The notes: a model not told the origin generated them from the letters alone. Shown: positions 9,101 through 19,084, counted from the first letter of the stretch. The stretch: 64,000 nt of DNA from Streptobacillus moniliformis DSM 12112 (GCF_000024565.1 NC_013515.1:186001-250000), one strand, 5' to 3'. Numbers and translations: made by a program.

Positions 9101-12100
9101 TTGCTAATGGAACAGCTGCAAACAATTTAAAAGTAACAGCAGATGAAAAGACTAAAACTTTAACTATAGGACTTGCAGAGAATTTAGTAGGAATAAATAC
9201 TATAACAACTAAGAAGAGTGCAAACAATGAACAAACAGTATTATCTCAAACTGGTCTTAAAGTTACAGGAAAAGATAGTAAAGAAACATTAGTTACATCT
9301 GAAAATGTAGAAGTAAAAAATGGTACAGATAAGACAACATTATCAGCAAGTGGATTAAAAATCACAGATAAAGATGGAAAAGATGACAAACAAACAAATG
9401 AACTTACTAAAACTTCTATAACATTAAAAGATAAAACTGGTGGCAAAGAATCTACTAATACTATAACAGTATCTTCAAGTGAGATAAAAGATAAAGAGGG
9501 TAATAGTGTTAAAATAACAGCAGATAAAATAATTGTATCAAATGGAACTGAAAAAGTAGAAATAACTAAAAATTCCTTAATGGGAGCAACAACTGTTGGA
9601 AAAGATGCTGATAATAGCCTAATATTTGGAAGTGGAACAACAGATAATACTACTACAAAATTAAAGGTCGGTGGAAAAGAATTAACATTTACTAGAACAG
9701 GAGATAACATAAAGATATCTAATGTTGCAAATGGAGAAAATGATAATGATGCTGTAAATGTATCTCAATTTAAAAAGTACGCTGAATTTTTAGGTGGGGG
9801 AGCTAAGTTTGATAATGGAACATTTACAGGACCAACATATATGTTAAAAGCAGGAGGTACTACAGTAACTAATCATAAAGATGTTGGTTCAGCTTTAAGT
9901 GCATTAGATAAAGCTATAGAAAATTCATCTAAAAATATAACAGAACTTACTAATAAGCAGATATCATTCCAAGGAAACGATGATAGTCCTATAAGTAAAA
10001 AATTAGGAGAAATTTTAAAGATAAAAGGTGAGGGAACAGTTAATGGAGCTACGGCTAAAGATAACATTAAAGTTACAAAGAATGATTCTAATGATGGATT
10101 AAATATTAAACTAGCTGAAGATTTAAAGAATTTAAATAGTATAGAAACTAAAGAAGTAGGTGGAAAGAAAACAAAAATCACAACAGATGGTGTTGAGGTT
10201 ACAAGTAATGATAATAAAGCTAATCTAACAGCAAATAAGTTAACATTTGGGGCAAAAGATAATAATACCGATAAAACAGAGACAACTATTGAAAAATCAG
10301 GGATAACTGTAAAAAATAAAGAAGGAAAAGATTCAGTAACAATAAAATCTGGAGATAATGGTGGAACAATAGAAGTTAAATCTAAAGATGGAAACTCAAG
10401 TGTTAAAATAGATGGAGAAAAGAAATCTATTACAGGACTTGCAGATATAAAACCAGATGAAACAGATGGAAGTATAGCAGTTAACAAAAATTATGTAGAT
10501 AATCAAATAAGAGCAATAGCTAATGGACCATTTGAGTATGAAACATCAGATGGTGAAAAAGTTGTAAGAGGACAAGATAATAAATTGTATAAGGAATCTG
10601 AATTAAAGGATTACTACTATGATGAAGCTACATCTAAATACAAACATAAAACTAATGGTATGAATAATCAAGAACCAAAAGCATTAGAAAATAAAGATGT
10701 AACAGTAAATGTAATGCCTAAGAATGGAACACCAATATCAATAGGAAATGTAGCAAGTATTCTAGGAGAAGAAGCAACTAAAACATCAGATAAAGCTGCT
10801 GAAAAAGTTAAAGAACTAATTGGAAATTCTGATAATAGCAAAAACAAAGTAGCAACAGGAACAGATGTATTAGCATTAGCTATGGCTGGAATAAATTTTT
10901 CAGGTAATGAAGGTTCAGGAGAAAAAATCCATAGAAACATAGGAGAACAAGTAACTATTAAAGGTGAAGGAACAGATAGTAAAGATGACTTTACTAGTGC
11001 AAGTGGAAACATACAAGTTAAATCAGATAAAGATAAAGGAGAATTAACAGTAAAACTATCAGATAAGCTAACTAACATGACTTCATTTGAAACAAAAGAA
11101 TTAGATGATAATGGAAATAAATCTAAAGTTAAACTAGATAAAGAAGGACTAACTACAATTAATAAGACAGATGATAATAAATACATAATGTCTAAAACAG
11201 GACCAAATGGAACTGAAATAGGTAAATATGATAATGATCCATTAATGAATAACAATACTTCACCAACAAATAGTGCAAAATATACATTAGAAGGAACAAC
11301 AATAAAAGATGATAAAGGAAGTTCTAACCTAACATCAAATACATTAACTTTAAAAGATAAAGATGATAAACAAAGAATAACATTAGATAATAAAGGTGAT
11401 ACTCCAACTATTTCTTTATCAAATAAAGAAGGAGAAGAAACAGTTAAAATAGATGGAGGAAATGGAAAAGATAAAGAATCATCAATATCATTTAAGGTAG
11501 ATAATGATAAAGGATTAGGAGTAGTAAAAGGTTTAAGAGATCTAACAGATAATGATCCAGGACATTATGCAGTAAATAAGAGATATGTAGATAATAAATT
11601 AAATGGAGCTTTAGGAGGGGTAGCAAATGCAATAGCAGTAGCAAGTATACCACAGATAAATGGAAAGGGACATAATATAGGAGCATCATATGGATATTAT
11701 GAAGGACATTCAGCCTTTGCATTAGGGTTAAGTGGAATAAATGAAAGAGGAAATGTATTATATAAGGCAAACTTATCATTAAATACAAGAGGAAATGTAG
11801 GTATAGGAGCAGGGATAGGATATCAGTTTGGAGGAGATGATGTAAGAAGAGAAGAAGTAATAATAGAAAATAATCCTTCAAATGATATAAGAGATAGATT
11901 GATTGAACAAAATGAAAAGTTAATTAATCAGAATAAGAAGTTAGAAGAAGATAATGATAGATTAAGAAGAGAAAATGATAGGATAGGAGATGAGATAAAA
12001 GAGTTAAGAGAAAGAATAAAAGCAATAGAAAAAATTAAGATGAATGAAGATGACTTATACACACTAGATGGATATAGATTAGGTATACATGAGTTAACAA

Positions 12101-12390
12101 AGAGCCAAGAAGAGATGTTAATGAATATAGTAAGAGAGTTAAATGAGAACTATAAGAATAGGAAGATATATATAACAGGATATACAGATAATGTATCGGG
12201 AGAGAATTTAAATCTTGAGTTAGGTTTAAAGAGAGCAAATGTAGTAGCAAAGAAACTAAGAGAGTTAGGCTTAGATATGAGTATATCAATAAGGAAGGTA
12301 AGTTCATCAGGATATAATAACATAGTAGAAACAAATAAGAGTTCAAATGGAAGGTCTTCTAATAGAAGGGTGGAGATTGAATTAAGGTAA
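6154..12390 (+). CDS. Giant trimeric autotransporter adhesin with C-terminal OmpA-like domain (TAA-B)
   Basis: The 2078-residue protein begins with a long charged N-region and a hydrophobic segment (about 28-50, ending LSYGSWLAIN), an extended-signal-peptide layout. A large head of YadA repeats runs to about 660. Necks lie near 668-689 (VNVASGYRDSDAVNVAQL), 923-946 and 1185. A helical segment and a second short head (from about 843) lie between the first two, and a long repeat-rich stalk follows. The anchor starts near 1818 (GALGGVANAIAVASIPQ) and the barrel ends near 1893 (GAGIGYQF). After it come a coiled coil (about 1905-1955) and an OmpA C-terminal domain (about 1965-2078) with ITGYTDNVSGENLNLELGLK, then RANVV, and finally GRSSNRRVEIEL. 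The conserved Asp of 'TD' and Arg of 'RA' that bind peptidoglycan in OmpA proteins are present. AAGGA lies 14 bases before the ATG. Its 3' third is nearly identical to TAA-C. Confidence 0.9.
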   Translation: MKKSKIHEIKKILKYSLKNKVSITDKTIITYFILGFGGLYTLSYGSWLAINDTNGTVGKYNSSKDDGENNTKNNIVLTYYNSQDNVSHSVIIGAGKKTYGKGLENVVIGFNAQSEKPQNVVIGANTKSDLQNSVILGNNSYVYRDKFGVTSSMSTDDGQGVSIGNAVYSTGQATSIGNNTYAIGRSSIAIGNDDISAYTQSVSKYDFNTYFKTLYNSIDGFGKTYGYGSNGGTDSTKHKYSPTLAQGHGSIAIGSRSIAYSDGSTALGTLAYALKKGSTAVGTLTRAEGEGAIALGRETNVFANNAIASGNKTLVLSEGGAAYGLSAISGGQNSVAIGTEVYSNVEYDYEDKIKLDGTDGKTIETSLFGDITKYGEVGAHETKRGLYGFDLNGVAKTIIGLGQDEPLGKVWGASKGEYLKSGDYFSNYKSYIEGIENGLTKAKDSTNKNNTNAITIKKAEKNGVKDIAKGKGKNAIVIGSMSGAFGDNGIALGRGSFSLSDNSISIGSYSYTKDKNSIALGIASRALAEGSVTFGNGAGVDVNGKNSMVYGHGSVAYAPNSIILGINSHIWGSKDQGDSIIIGNNANVSSKKDDNSKNNLVGHNGKSVLALGNKTNATLDNSVALGYFSATDYTQEDLNKAGYTARGSYSIPSSTKVGVISVGKKGHERRIVNVASGYRDSDAVNVAQLKTLEDRLDGATEEVDDKVRYFSVNTENDLSSLIKKKIDYKNYVKLKTQMLTIEARKKDGETISDSNISGLKTKLEELEKNDEVKNHATEIKALGSLDDSKYKTNNKFDINKYIDALEKAKTKDSTSEKIEKILTDEEKTKLMSNNFANEGAKGKNSIAIGYSASTEKDKAENAIAIGNGAKATAKDSIVLGSNSENTADVTKSGYDITNSNSNSGAAWKPTHGEFAIGKDSTITRRITGVAAGEKDTDAVNVAQLKQLASGLLKDKELIFVGNTGGDVKVKIGETLNIKGEGTVANGTAANNLKVTADEKTKTLTIGLAENLVGINTITTKKSANNEQTVLSQTGLKVTGKDSKETLVTSENVEVKNGTDKTTLSASGLKITDKDGKDDKQTNELTKTSITLKDKTGGKESTNTITVSSSEIKDKEGNSVKITADKIIVSNGTEKVEITKNSLMGATTVGKDADNSLIFGSGTTDNTTTKLKVGGKELTFTRTGDNIKISNVANGENDNDAVNVSQFKKYAEFLGGGAKFDNGTFTGPTYMLKAGGTTVTNHKDVGSALSALDKAIENSSKNITELTNKQISFQGNDDSPISKKLGEILKIKGEGTVNGATAKDNIKVTKNDSNDGLNIKLAEDLKNLNSIETKEVGGKKTKITTDGVEVTSNDNKANLTANKLTFGAKDNNTDKTETTIEKSGITVKNKEGKDSVTIKSGDNGGTIEVKSKDGNSSVKIDGEKKSITGLADIKPDETDGSIAVNKNYVDNQIRAIANGPFEYETSDGEKVVRGQDNKLYKESELKDYYYDEATSKYKHKTNGMNNQEPKALENKDVTVNVMPKNGTPISIGNVASILGEEATKTSDKAAEKVKELIGNSDNSKNKVATGTDVLALAMAGINFSGNEGSGEKIHRNIGEQVTIKGEGTDSKDDFTSASGNIQVKSDKDKGELTVKLSDKLTNMTSFETKELDDNGNKSKVKLDKEGLTTINKTDDNKYIMSKTGPNGTEIGKYDNDPLMNNNTSPTNSAKYTLEGTTIKDDKGSSNLTSNTLTLKDKDDKQRITLDNKGDTPTISLSNKEGEETVKIDGGNGKDKESSISFKVDNDKGLGVVKGLRDLTDNDPGHYAVNKRYVDNKLNGALGGVANAIAVASIPQINGKGHNIGASYGYYEGHSAFALGLSGINERGNVLYKANLSLNTRGNVGIGAGIGYQFGGDDVRREEVIIENNPSNDIRDRLIEQNEKLINQNKKLEEDNDRLRRENDRIGDEIKELRERIKAIEKIKMNEDDLYTLDGYRLGIHELTKSQEEMLMNIVRELNENYKNRKIYITGYTDNVSGENLNLELGLKRANVVAKKLRELGLDMSISIRKVSSSGYNNIVETNKSSNGRSSNRRVEIELR
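12031..12390 (+). other. OmpA-like peptidoglycan-binding domain coding segment of TAA-B
   Basis: About 120 codons matching the OmpA C-terminal family: a GYTDNVSGENLN segment, an LKRANVVAKKL helix, and a GRSSNRRVEIELR end. A classical YadA protein ends at the barrel; here this domain would lie in the periplasm and could bind peptidoglycan. Domain identity is recognised from motifs. Confidence 0.85.
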
Positions 12391-12402
12391 ATAAATTTTT
12401 AG

Positions 12403-12447
12403 ACTGTACTGAAAAATACTAAATAAAGATTTGAGGTACAGTTTTTA
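12403..12447 (+). terminator. Candidate terminator after TAA-B
   Basis: ACTGTAC (12403-12409) pairs with GTACAGT (12436-12442) around a 26-base loop, followed by TTTTTATTTT. Its arm-loop-arm pattern resembles the terminator at 23792-23835. Confidence 0.65.
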
Positions 12448-12455
12448 TTTTAATA

Positions 12456-12486
12456 TTGACAAAAAACCATGGGGGGGGGGTATAAT
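12456..12486 (+). promoter_or_regulatory. Poly-G phase-variable promoter 3 (TAA-C), G10, spacer 19
   Basis: TTGACA (12456-12461) and TATAAT (12481-12486) flank nine bases plus ten G (12471-12480), a 19-bp spacer. By spacing alone, weak in this sequence. Confidence 0.85.
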
Positions 12487-12800
12487 ATTTAGAAAGAATT
12501 AAAATATTAAATAAAGGTGATATATAGATTAATTTAATAGTTAAAAATACTCTCAAATAAATTAGTTTAAATATAAGGGTTAATACTAGTAAATAAAGGA
12601 TATTGATTACTGTAATATTTAGTATAATTATTTCTATAAAATAGATTTATGTTAAAAATTACTTGTGATAGATTTAAATAATATAGTTTCACATTATGAA
12701 ATCATTAAACAAGTTCTAAAAATATAGAAATAAAAATAAATGATGTATATCTACACTTTATGTTGATATATTAGAAAATTAAAAAGGATTGAAGAAAAAA
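12487..12800 (+). other. Long leader between promoter 3 and TAA-C
   Basis: About 300 bases of very AT-rich sequence with no open frame worth calling. It occupies the place held by the small secreted protein gene in the TAA-B locus. Its last 50 bases loosely resemble the end of that gene (a CACTTTA...ATATATTA...AAGGA order), so it might be a decayed copy, but the match is weak. I see no clear riboswitch or terminator in it. Confidence 0.4.
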
Positions 12801-15800
12801 ATGAAAAGATTTGAAATACAGAAATTGAAAAATTATTTAAAGGCTTCGTTAAAAAATAAGGTCAGTATAAATGATAAAATAATAATAAGATACATTATGC
12901 TTGGATTTATAGGATTATCAGCAATGTCTTATGGTTCTTGGTTATCAATAAATGATAATACTGGAGCAGCTGGTTCAGATGGTGGTGGAAGTAACACGAC
13001 TCATGGTTCGGATAATCAAAAAAATAATACAATATTAGCTTTATATAAAGATGAATATAAAACAGATCATTCAGTAATAATAGGAGCAGGTGGAAAAACT
13101 TATGGTAAGGGTTCAGAAAATGTAGTAATAGGATTTAATGCAAAATCTGAAAAACAACAAAATGTGGTAATAGGTGCTAATACTAAATCGGATTTACAAA
13201 ATTCTGTAATTCTTGGAAATAAGTCTTATGTTTATAAAGATCATTTTGGTATAACAAACTATATACAAGATAGTGATGGTCAAGGAGTTGCTGTAGGTAA
13301 CTCTGTATTTTCAACTGCACAAGCAACATCTATAGGGAATAATACATATGCTATAGGAAGATCATCTATAGCTATAGGTAATGATGATATATCAGCATAT
13401 GAAAATAAAGTTACTCAACATGATTATGATAGTTATTTCAAAAAACTTTATGAAAAGATAGATAAAGATGGAACTCTATATGGTTACGGAAGTAATAATA
13501 AAACAGATGCAAGTAAACATAAATGGTCGCCAACACTAGCACAAGGACATGGATCAATAGCCATAGGTTCTCGTTCTATAGCCTATGCTGATGGTTCAAC
13601 AGCACTAGGGACACTTGCTTATGCACTTAAAAAAGGATCTACAGCAGTTGGAACATTAACAAGAGCAGAAGGAGAAGGAGCTATAGCATTAGGAAGAGAA
13701 ACTAATGTATTTTCAGATAATGCTATAGCATCAGGTAATAAGACATTAGTTCTAAAAGAAGGTGGAGCTGCTTATGGATTATCAGCTATTTCAGGTGGTG
13801 AAAATTCAATAGCAATAGGAACAGATGTTTATTCTAATGTTGATTATGATTATGATAATAGTAATATAGTATTAGGTGGAAATCAAAAAAAAATAGAAAC
13901 AGGTTTATTTGGAAATATAAATAAATATGATGATCAAGGTTCAAGTAATGATGAAACAAAAAGAGGTTTATATGGATTTGATTTAAATGGAGTTGCTAAA
14001 ACTATAATAGGTCTTGGACAAGATAATCCACCTGGTAATGTAAGTGGAGCTAAAAAAGGAGATTATTTAAACAGTGGAACATACTTTAGTCAATACAAAA
14101 GCTATATAGATGGATTAGAAAGTGGATTAAGTAATGCAATAACTAAAGACAATAAACAATCAACAAATTCAATTACTATAAAAAAAGAAGAAAAAAATGG
14201 AGTAAAGGATGTAGCTAAAAGCAAAGGTAAAAATGCAATAGTTATAGGGAGTAAATCAGGAGCATTTGGGGATAATGGGATAGCCTTAGGAAGAGGGTCA
14301 TTTTCACTTGAAAATAACTCTATTGCAATAGGTTCATATTCTTATGCAAAATCAAAGAATGCTATTGCACTTGGTATAGTCTCAAGAGCTTTAGGTGAAG
14401 GTTCTATTGCTTTTGGTAATGGTGCTGGAGTAGATATAGAAGGTAAGAACTCTATGGTCTATGGTCATGGTTCAGTAGCATATGCTCCTAATTCAATAAT
14501 ACTTGGAATAAATTCTCGTGTTTGGGGAGATAAGAATAAAGGAGATTCCATTATAATAGGTAATGATGCTAGTATAGATGAATTAAAAGAAAATGGAACT
14601 GTAAAAAAAGGTCATAATGGAAAATCAGTATTAGCATTAGGAAATAAAACTAATGCAACACTTGATAACTCAGTAGCACTTGGATATCTTTCAGCAACAG
14701 ATTATACACAAGAGGATTTAGATAAACCTGGATATACAGCAAAGGGATCATATTCTATACCAAGTTCAGCTAAAGTAGGAGTAATATCAGTAGGTAAAAA
14801 AGGAAATGAAAGAAGAATAATTAATGTTGCTTCAGGATATAGAGATTCTGATGCTGTTAATGTTGCTCAACTTAAAACATTAGAAGATAGATTAGATGGT
14901 GCAACAGAAGAAGTAGATGATAAGGTTAGATACTTTTCTGTAAATACTGATAATGATCTTGATGTTATAGCAAGAAAAAGAATAGACTACAGAAATTATG
15001 TTAAATTAAAAGTACAAAAATTAACGATAGAGGCTAGAGAAAAAGCTGGAGAAAATATAAATAAAGACAATGTTAAGGATCTGACTACTAAATTAAATGA
15101 GTTAGAAAAGAAAGATAATATAAAGAATCATGCAAGTAAAATTAATGCTCTAGGTAGTTTGGAACAAGATAAGTATAAAACAGATAATAAATTTGATTTT
15201 GATAAATATATAAAAGAATTAGAAAAAGCTAAACAAGAAGATTCAACTGAAACTAAAGTTGATAGCATATTAAGTGATGAAGAAAAGAATAAATTAAAAT
15301 CAAATAATTTTTCTAATGAGGGAGCAAAGGGTAAAAATTCTATAGCTATAGGGTATAAGTCTAGTACAGAACAAGCTGCTGAAAATTCAATATCTATAGG
15401 AACTGATGCAGTTGCTAGTAAAAAAGATAGTATAGCATTAGGAAGTTTTTCTAAAAATACAGCAGATATATCAAAGTCAGGATATGACATTACTAAAGAT
15501 GGAAGTTCTACTTCAATGGAACCAACATGGAAACCAAATAATGGTGAATTTGCTATAGGTGATGGAAGTAATAAAACTAGAAGAATAACAGGAGTTGCAG
15601 CAGGAGATAAAGACACTGATGTTGTAAATGTGGCTCAACTTAAAAAAGCAACTTCAGGATTATTAAATGATAAATTTTTGAAATTTGCTGGAAATGATGG
15701 TAAAGAGGCTAAAATTAAATTAGGAGAAACACTTAATATTAAAGGTGAAGGAATGGTTGTTGGCACAACAGCTAAGAATAATATAAAAGTAACAACTGAT

Positions 15801-18800
15801 AAAGATAGTAAAATATTAACTGTAGGACTAGCAGAAAATTTAGAAAATTTAAATATGATAACAACTAAAATGAATGCAAATGGTCAAAAGTCAGTTTTAT
15901 CAACAGAAGGACTTAAAGTTACTGGAAAAGATAGTAAAGAAACATCAGTTACATCTGAAAATGTAGAAGTAAAAAATAGTACAGATAAGACAACATTAAC
16001 AGCAGGTGAATTAAAAATCACAGATAAAGATGGAAATGATGATAAACAAACAAATAAGCTGACTAAAACTTCTATAACTTTAACAGATAAGAATAACAAT
16101 AAAGAAGATACAAATAAAATAACAGCATCTTTAAGTGAAATAAAGAATAAATCTGGTGATAGTGTTAAAGTAGAAGCTAATAAGATAACTATAGCAAATG
16201 GAAAAGATAAGGTAGAAATAACTAAAGATTCTGTAACTGGAGTAACTAAGATTGGTAAAGATGATAGTAATAGTTTAATATTTGGTAATGGAGTAGCAGA
16301 CAATACTATTACAAAATTAAAGATTGGTGGAAAAGAGTTAACATTTACTAGATCAGGAGAAAACATAAAGATATCAAATGTTGCAAATGGGACAAAAGAT
16401 AATGATGCTGTAAATGTATCACAACTTAAAAAGTATTCAGAATTTTTAGGTGGAAATTCTAAGTTTGAAAATGGAACAATCACAGGTCCAAAGTATAATC
16501 TAAAAGCAGGACAAGAGAATGCTAAAGATTACACTAATGTAGGAGATGCTTTAAGTGCGTTAGATAATGCTTTAACTACTTCAACAACAAACATAAAAAA
16601 ATTAGAAAACAAAGCTATATCATTCCAAGGTAATGGTGGAAATACAGATAAAGTAGATAGAAAACTAGGAGAAACCTTAAAAATACAAGGTGAAGGAACA
16701 GTTGCAGGAGCTACAGCCAAAGATAACATCAAGGTTGAAAAAAATAAAGATAATGATGGTTTAGATGTTAAACTTACTGAAGATTTAAAAGGTTTAAACA
16801 CAATAGAAACTAAAGAAGAAAAAGGAAAGAAAACAAAACTTGATACTAATGGTGTTGAGGTTACAAGTAATGATAATAAGGCTAATCTAACAGCAGATAA
16901 GTTAACATTTGGAGCAAAAGATACTAATAATGGTGATAAAACAAGTACAACTGTTGAAAAATCAGGAATAACTGTAAAAGGTAAAGATGATAAAACAAGT
17001 GTAGAAATTAAATCATCAGATAATGGTGGAATAATAAAATTATCAGATAAGTCTGGAAATGAAAAAATTAAGATAGATGGTGGTAAAGCATCAATAACAG
17101 GACTTGCAGACATAAAACCAGATGAAACAGATGGAAGTATAGCAGTTAACAAAAATTATGTAGATAATCAAATAAGAGCAATAGCTAATGGACCATTTGA
17201 ATATGAAGCAATAAATGGAAAAGAAAAGGTTGTAAGAGGACAAGATAATAAACTGTATAAAGAATCTGATTTAAATAAACATTACTATGATGAAAAAGAG
17301 CAAAAATATAAACCTAAAAATAATAATAATGGAATGAATGGACCAAAAGCATTAGAAAATAAAGATGTAACAGTAAATGTAATGCCTAAGAATGGAACAC
17401 CAATATCAATAGGAAATGTGGCAAGTATATTAGGAGAAGAAGCAACTACAACATCAGATAAAGCTACTGAAAAAGTAAAAGAACTAATTGATAATACAAA
17501 TAAATTATATGAAAATAATAAAAACAAAGTAGCAACAGGAACAGATATATTAGCCTTAGCAAAAGCAGGAATAAGCTTTGAAGGTAATACAGGTTCAGGA
17601 GAAAAAATACATAGAAACCTAGGAGAGAAAGTAACTATTAAAGGTGAAGGAACAGATAGTAAGAATGACTTTACTAGTGCAAGTGGAAACATACAAGTTA
17701 AATCAGATAAAGCTAAAAGTGAATTAACAGTAAAACTATCAGATAAGCTAACTAACATGACTTCATTTGAAACAAAAGAATTAGATGATAATGGAAATAA
17801 ATCTAAAGTTAAACTAGATAAAGAAGGACTAACTACAATTAATAAGACAGATGATAATAAATACATAATGTCTAAAACAGGACCAAATGGAACTGAAATA
17901 GGTAAATATGATGTTAATCCATTAATGAATGGTAATAATAAAGCTCAACCAACTACAAGTGCCAAATATACATTAGAAGGAACAACAATAAAAGATGATA
18001 AAGGAAGTTCTAACCTAACATCAAATACATTAACTTTAAAAGATAAAGATAATAAACAAGGAATAACATTAGATAATAAAGCTGAAACTCCAACTATTTC
18101 TTTATCAAATAAAGAAGGAGAAGAAACAGTTAAAATAGATGGAGGAGATGGAAAAGATAAAGAACCAACAATATCATTTAAAGTAGATAAAGATAAAGGA
18201 TTAGGAGTAGTAAAAGGTTTAAGAGATCTAACAGATAATGATCCAGGACATTATGCAGTAAATAAGAGATATGTAGATAATAAATTAAATGGAGCTTTAG
18301 GAGGGGTAGCAAATGCAATAGCAGTAGCAAGTATACCACAGATAAATGGAAAGGGACATAATATAGGAGCATCATATGGATATTATGAAGGACATTCAGC
18401 CTTTGCATTAGGGTTAAGTGGAATAAATGAAAGAGGAAATGTATTATATAAGGCAAACTTATCATTAAATACAAGAGGAAATGTAGGGATAGGAGCAGGG
18501 ATAGGATATCAGTTTGGAGGAGATGATGTAAGAAGAGAAGAAGTAATAATAGAAAATAATCCTTCAAATGATATAAGAGATAGATTGATTGAACAAAATG
18601 AAAAGTTAATTAATCAGAATAAGAAGTTAGAAGAAGATAATGATATATTAAGAAGAGAAAATGATAGGATAGGAGATGAGATAAAGGAATTAAGAGAAAG
18701 AATAAAAGCAATAGAAAAAATTAAGATGAATGAAGATGACTTATACACACTAGATGGATATAGATTAGGTATACATGAGCTAACAAAGAGCCAAGAAGAG

Positions 18801-19076
18801 ATGTTAATGAATATAGTAAGAGAATTAAATGAGAACTATAAGAATAGGAAGATATATATAACAGGATATACAGATAATGTATCAGGAGAGGATTTAAATC
18901 TTGAGTTAGGTTTAAAAAGAGCAAATGTAGTAGCAAAGAAACTAAGAGAGTTAGGCTTAGATATGAGTATATCAATAAGGAAGGTAAGTTCATCAGGATA
19001 TAATAATATAGTGGAAACAAATAAGAGTTCAAATGGAAGGTCTTCTAATAGAAGGGTAGAAATTGAATTAAGATAG
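12801..19076 (+). CDS. Giant trimeric autotransporter adhesin with C-terminal OmpA-like domain (TAA-C)
   Basis: The protein has 2091 residues from ATG 12801; an in-frame TTG at 12789 sits directly on the AAGGA and is rejected. It is a paralogue of TAA-B with the same order: extended N-region and hydrophobic segment, large YadA-repeat head, neck (VNVASGYRDSDAVNVAQL), helical segment, second head block and a long stalk. The anchor starts near residue 1831, followed by a coiled coil and an OmpA-like domain (about 1973-2091) ending GRSSNRRVEIELR. The head diverges from TAA-B in short patches, while the last 1.4 kb are almost identical at the DNA level. That contrast suggests gene conversion, or selection for variable tips on a constant base. 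Predicted location: outer membrane with periplasmic tail. Ligand unknown. Confidence 0.9.
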   Translation: MKRFEIQKLKNYLKASLKNKVSINDKIIIRYIMLGFIGLSAMSYGSWLSINDNTGAAGSDGGGSNTTHGSDNQKNNTILALYKDEYKTDHSVIIGAGGKTYGKGSENVVIGFNAKSEKQQNVVIGANTKSDLQNSVILGNKSYVYKDHFGITNYIQDSDGQGVAVGNSVFSTAQATSIGNNTYAIGRSSIAIGNDDISAYENKVTQHDYDSYFKKLYEKIDKDGTLYGYGSNNKTDASKHKWSPTLAQGHGSIAIGSRSIAYADGSTALGTLAYALKKGSTAVGTLTRAEGEGAIALGRETNVFSDNAIASGNKTLVLKEGGAAYGLSAISGGENSIAIGTDVYSNVDYDYDNSNIVLGGNQKKIETGLFGNINKYDDQGSSNDETKRGLYGFDLNGVAKTIIGLGQDNPPGNVSGAKKGDYLNSGTYFSQYKSYIDGLESGLSNAITKDNKQSTNSITIKKEEKNGVKDVAKSKGKNAIVIGSKSGAFGDNGIALGRGSFSLENNSIAIGSYSYAKSKNAIALGIVSRALGEGSIAFGNGAGVDIEGKNSMVYGHGSVAYAPNSIILGINSRVWGDKNKGDSIIIGNDASIDELKENGTVKKGHNGKSVLALGNKTNATLDNSVALGYLSATDYTQEDLDKPGYTAKGSYSIPSSAKVGVISVGKKGNERRIINVASGYRDSDAVNVAQLKTLEDRLDGATEEVDDKVRYFSVNTDNDLDVIARKRIDYRNYVKLKVQKLTIEAREKAGENINKDNVKDLTTKLNELEKKDNIKNHASKINALGSLEQDKYKTDNKFDFDKYIKELEKAKQEDSTETKVDSILSDEEKNKLKSNNFSNEGAKGKNSIAIGYKSSTEQAAENSISIGTDAVASKKDSIALGSFSKNTADISKSGYDITKDGSSTSMEPTWKPNNGEFAIGDGSNKTRRITGVAAGDKDTDVVNVAQLKKATSGLLNDKFLKFAGNDGKEAKIKLGETLNIKGEGMVVGTTAKNNIKVTTDKDSKILTVGLAENLENLNMITTKMNANGQKSVLSTEGLKVTGKDSKETSVTSENVEVKNSTDKTTLTAGELKITDKDGNDDKQTNKLTKTSITLTDKNNNKEDTNKITASLSEIKNKSGDSVKVEANKITIANGKDKVEITKDSVTGVTKIGKDDSNSLIFGNGVADNTITKLKIGGKELTFTRSGENIKISNVANGTKDNDAVNVSQLKKYSEFLGGNSKFENGTITGPKYNLKAGQENAKDYTNVGDALSALDNALTTSTTNIKKLENKAISFQGNGGNTDKVDRKLGETLKIQGEGTVAGATAKDNIKVEKNKDNDGLDVKLTEDLKGLNTIETKEEKGKKTKLDTNGVEVTSNDNKANLTADKLTFGAKDTNNGDKTSTTVEKSGITVKGKDDKTSVEIKSSDNGGIIKLSDKSGNEKIKIDGGKASITGLADIKPDETDGSIAVNKNYVDNQIRAIANGPFEYEAINGKEKVVRGQDNKLYKESDLNKHYYDEKEQKYKPKNNNNGMNGPKALENKDVTVNVMPKNGTPISIGNVASILGEEATTTSDKATEKVKELIDNTNKLYENNKNKVATGTDILALAKAGISFEGNTGSGEKIHRNLGEKVTIKGEGTDSKNDFTSASGNIQVKSDKAKSELTVKLSDKLTNMTSFETKELDDNGNKSKVKLDKEGLTTINKTDDNKYIMSKTGPNGTEIGKYDVNPLMNGNNKAQPTTSAKYTLEGTTIKDDKGSSNLTSNTLTLKDKDNKQGITLDNKAETPTISLSNKEGEETVKIDGGDGKDKEPTISFKVDKDKGLGVVKGLRDLTDNDPGHYAVNKRYVDNKLNGALGGVANAIAVASIPQINGKGHNIGASYGYYEGHSAFALGLSGINERGNVLYKANLSLNTRGNVGIGAGIGYQFGGDDVRREEVIIENNPSNDIRDRLIEQNEKLINQNKKLEEDNDILRRENDRIGDEIKELRERIKAIEKIKMNEDDLYTLDGYRLGIHELTKSQEEMLMNIVRELNENYKNRKIYITGYTDNVSGEDLNLELGLKRANVVAKKLRELGLDMSISIRKVSSSGYNNIVETNKSSNGRSSNRRVEIELR
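18720..19076 (+). other. OmpA-like peptidoglycan-binding domain coding segment of TAA-C
   Basis: Near-identical to the TAA-B domain; the Asp of GYTDN and the Arg of KRANVV are both kept. One visible difference is Glu-Asp for Glu-Asn in the SGE(D/N)LNLEL segment. Confidence 0.85.
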
Positions 19077-19084
19077 TATAGTAG

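Noticed and set aside
9873-10487. Long minus-strand open frames inside the TAA genes (also near 15884, 17285, 21599 and 22361)
   Set aside because: They lie wholly inside real genes with recognisable YadA domains. Their products are low-complexity Leu/Ser/Phe/Val-rich strings, as expected from the reverse complement of repetitive codons. No ribosome binding sites or families.
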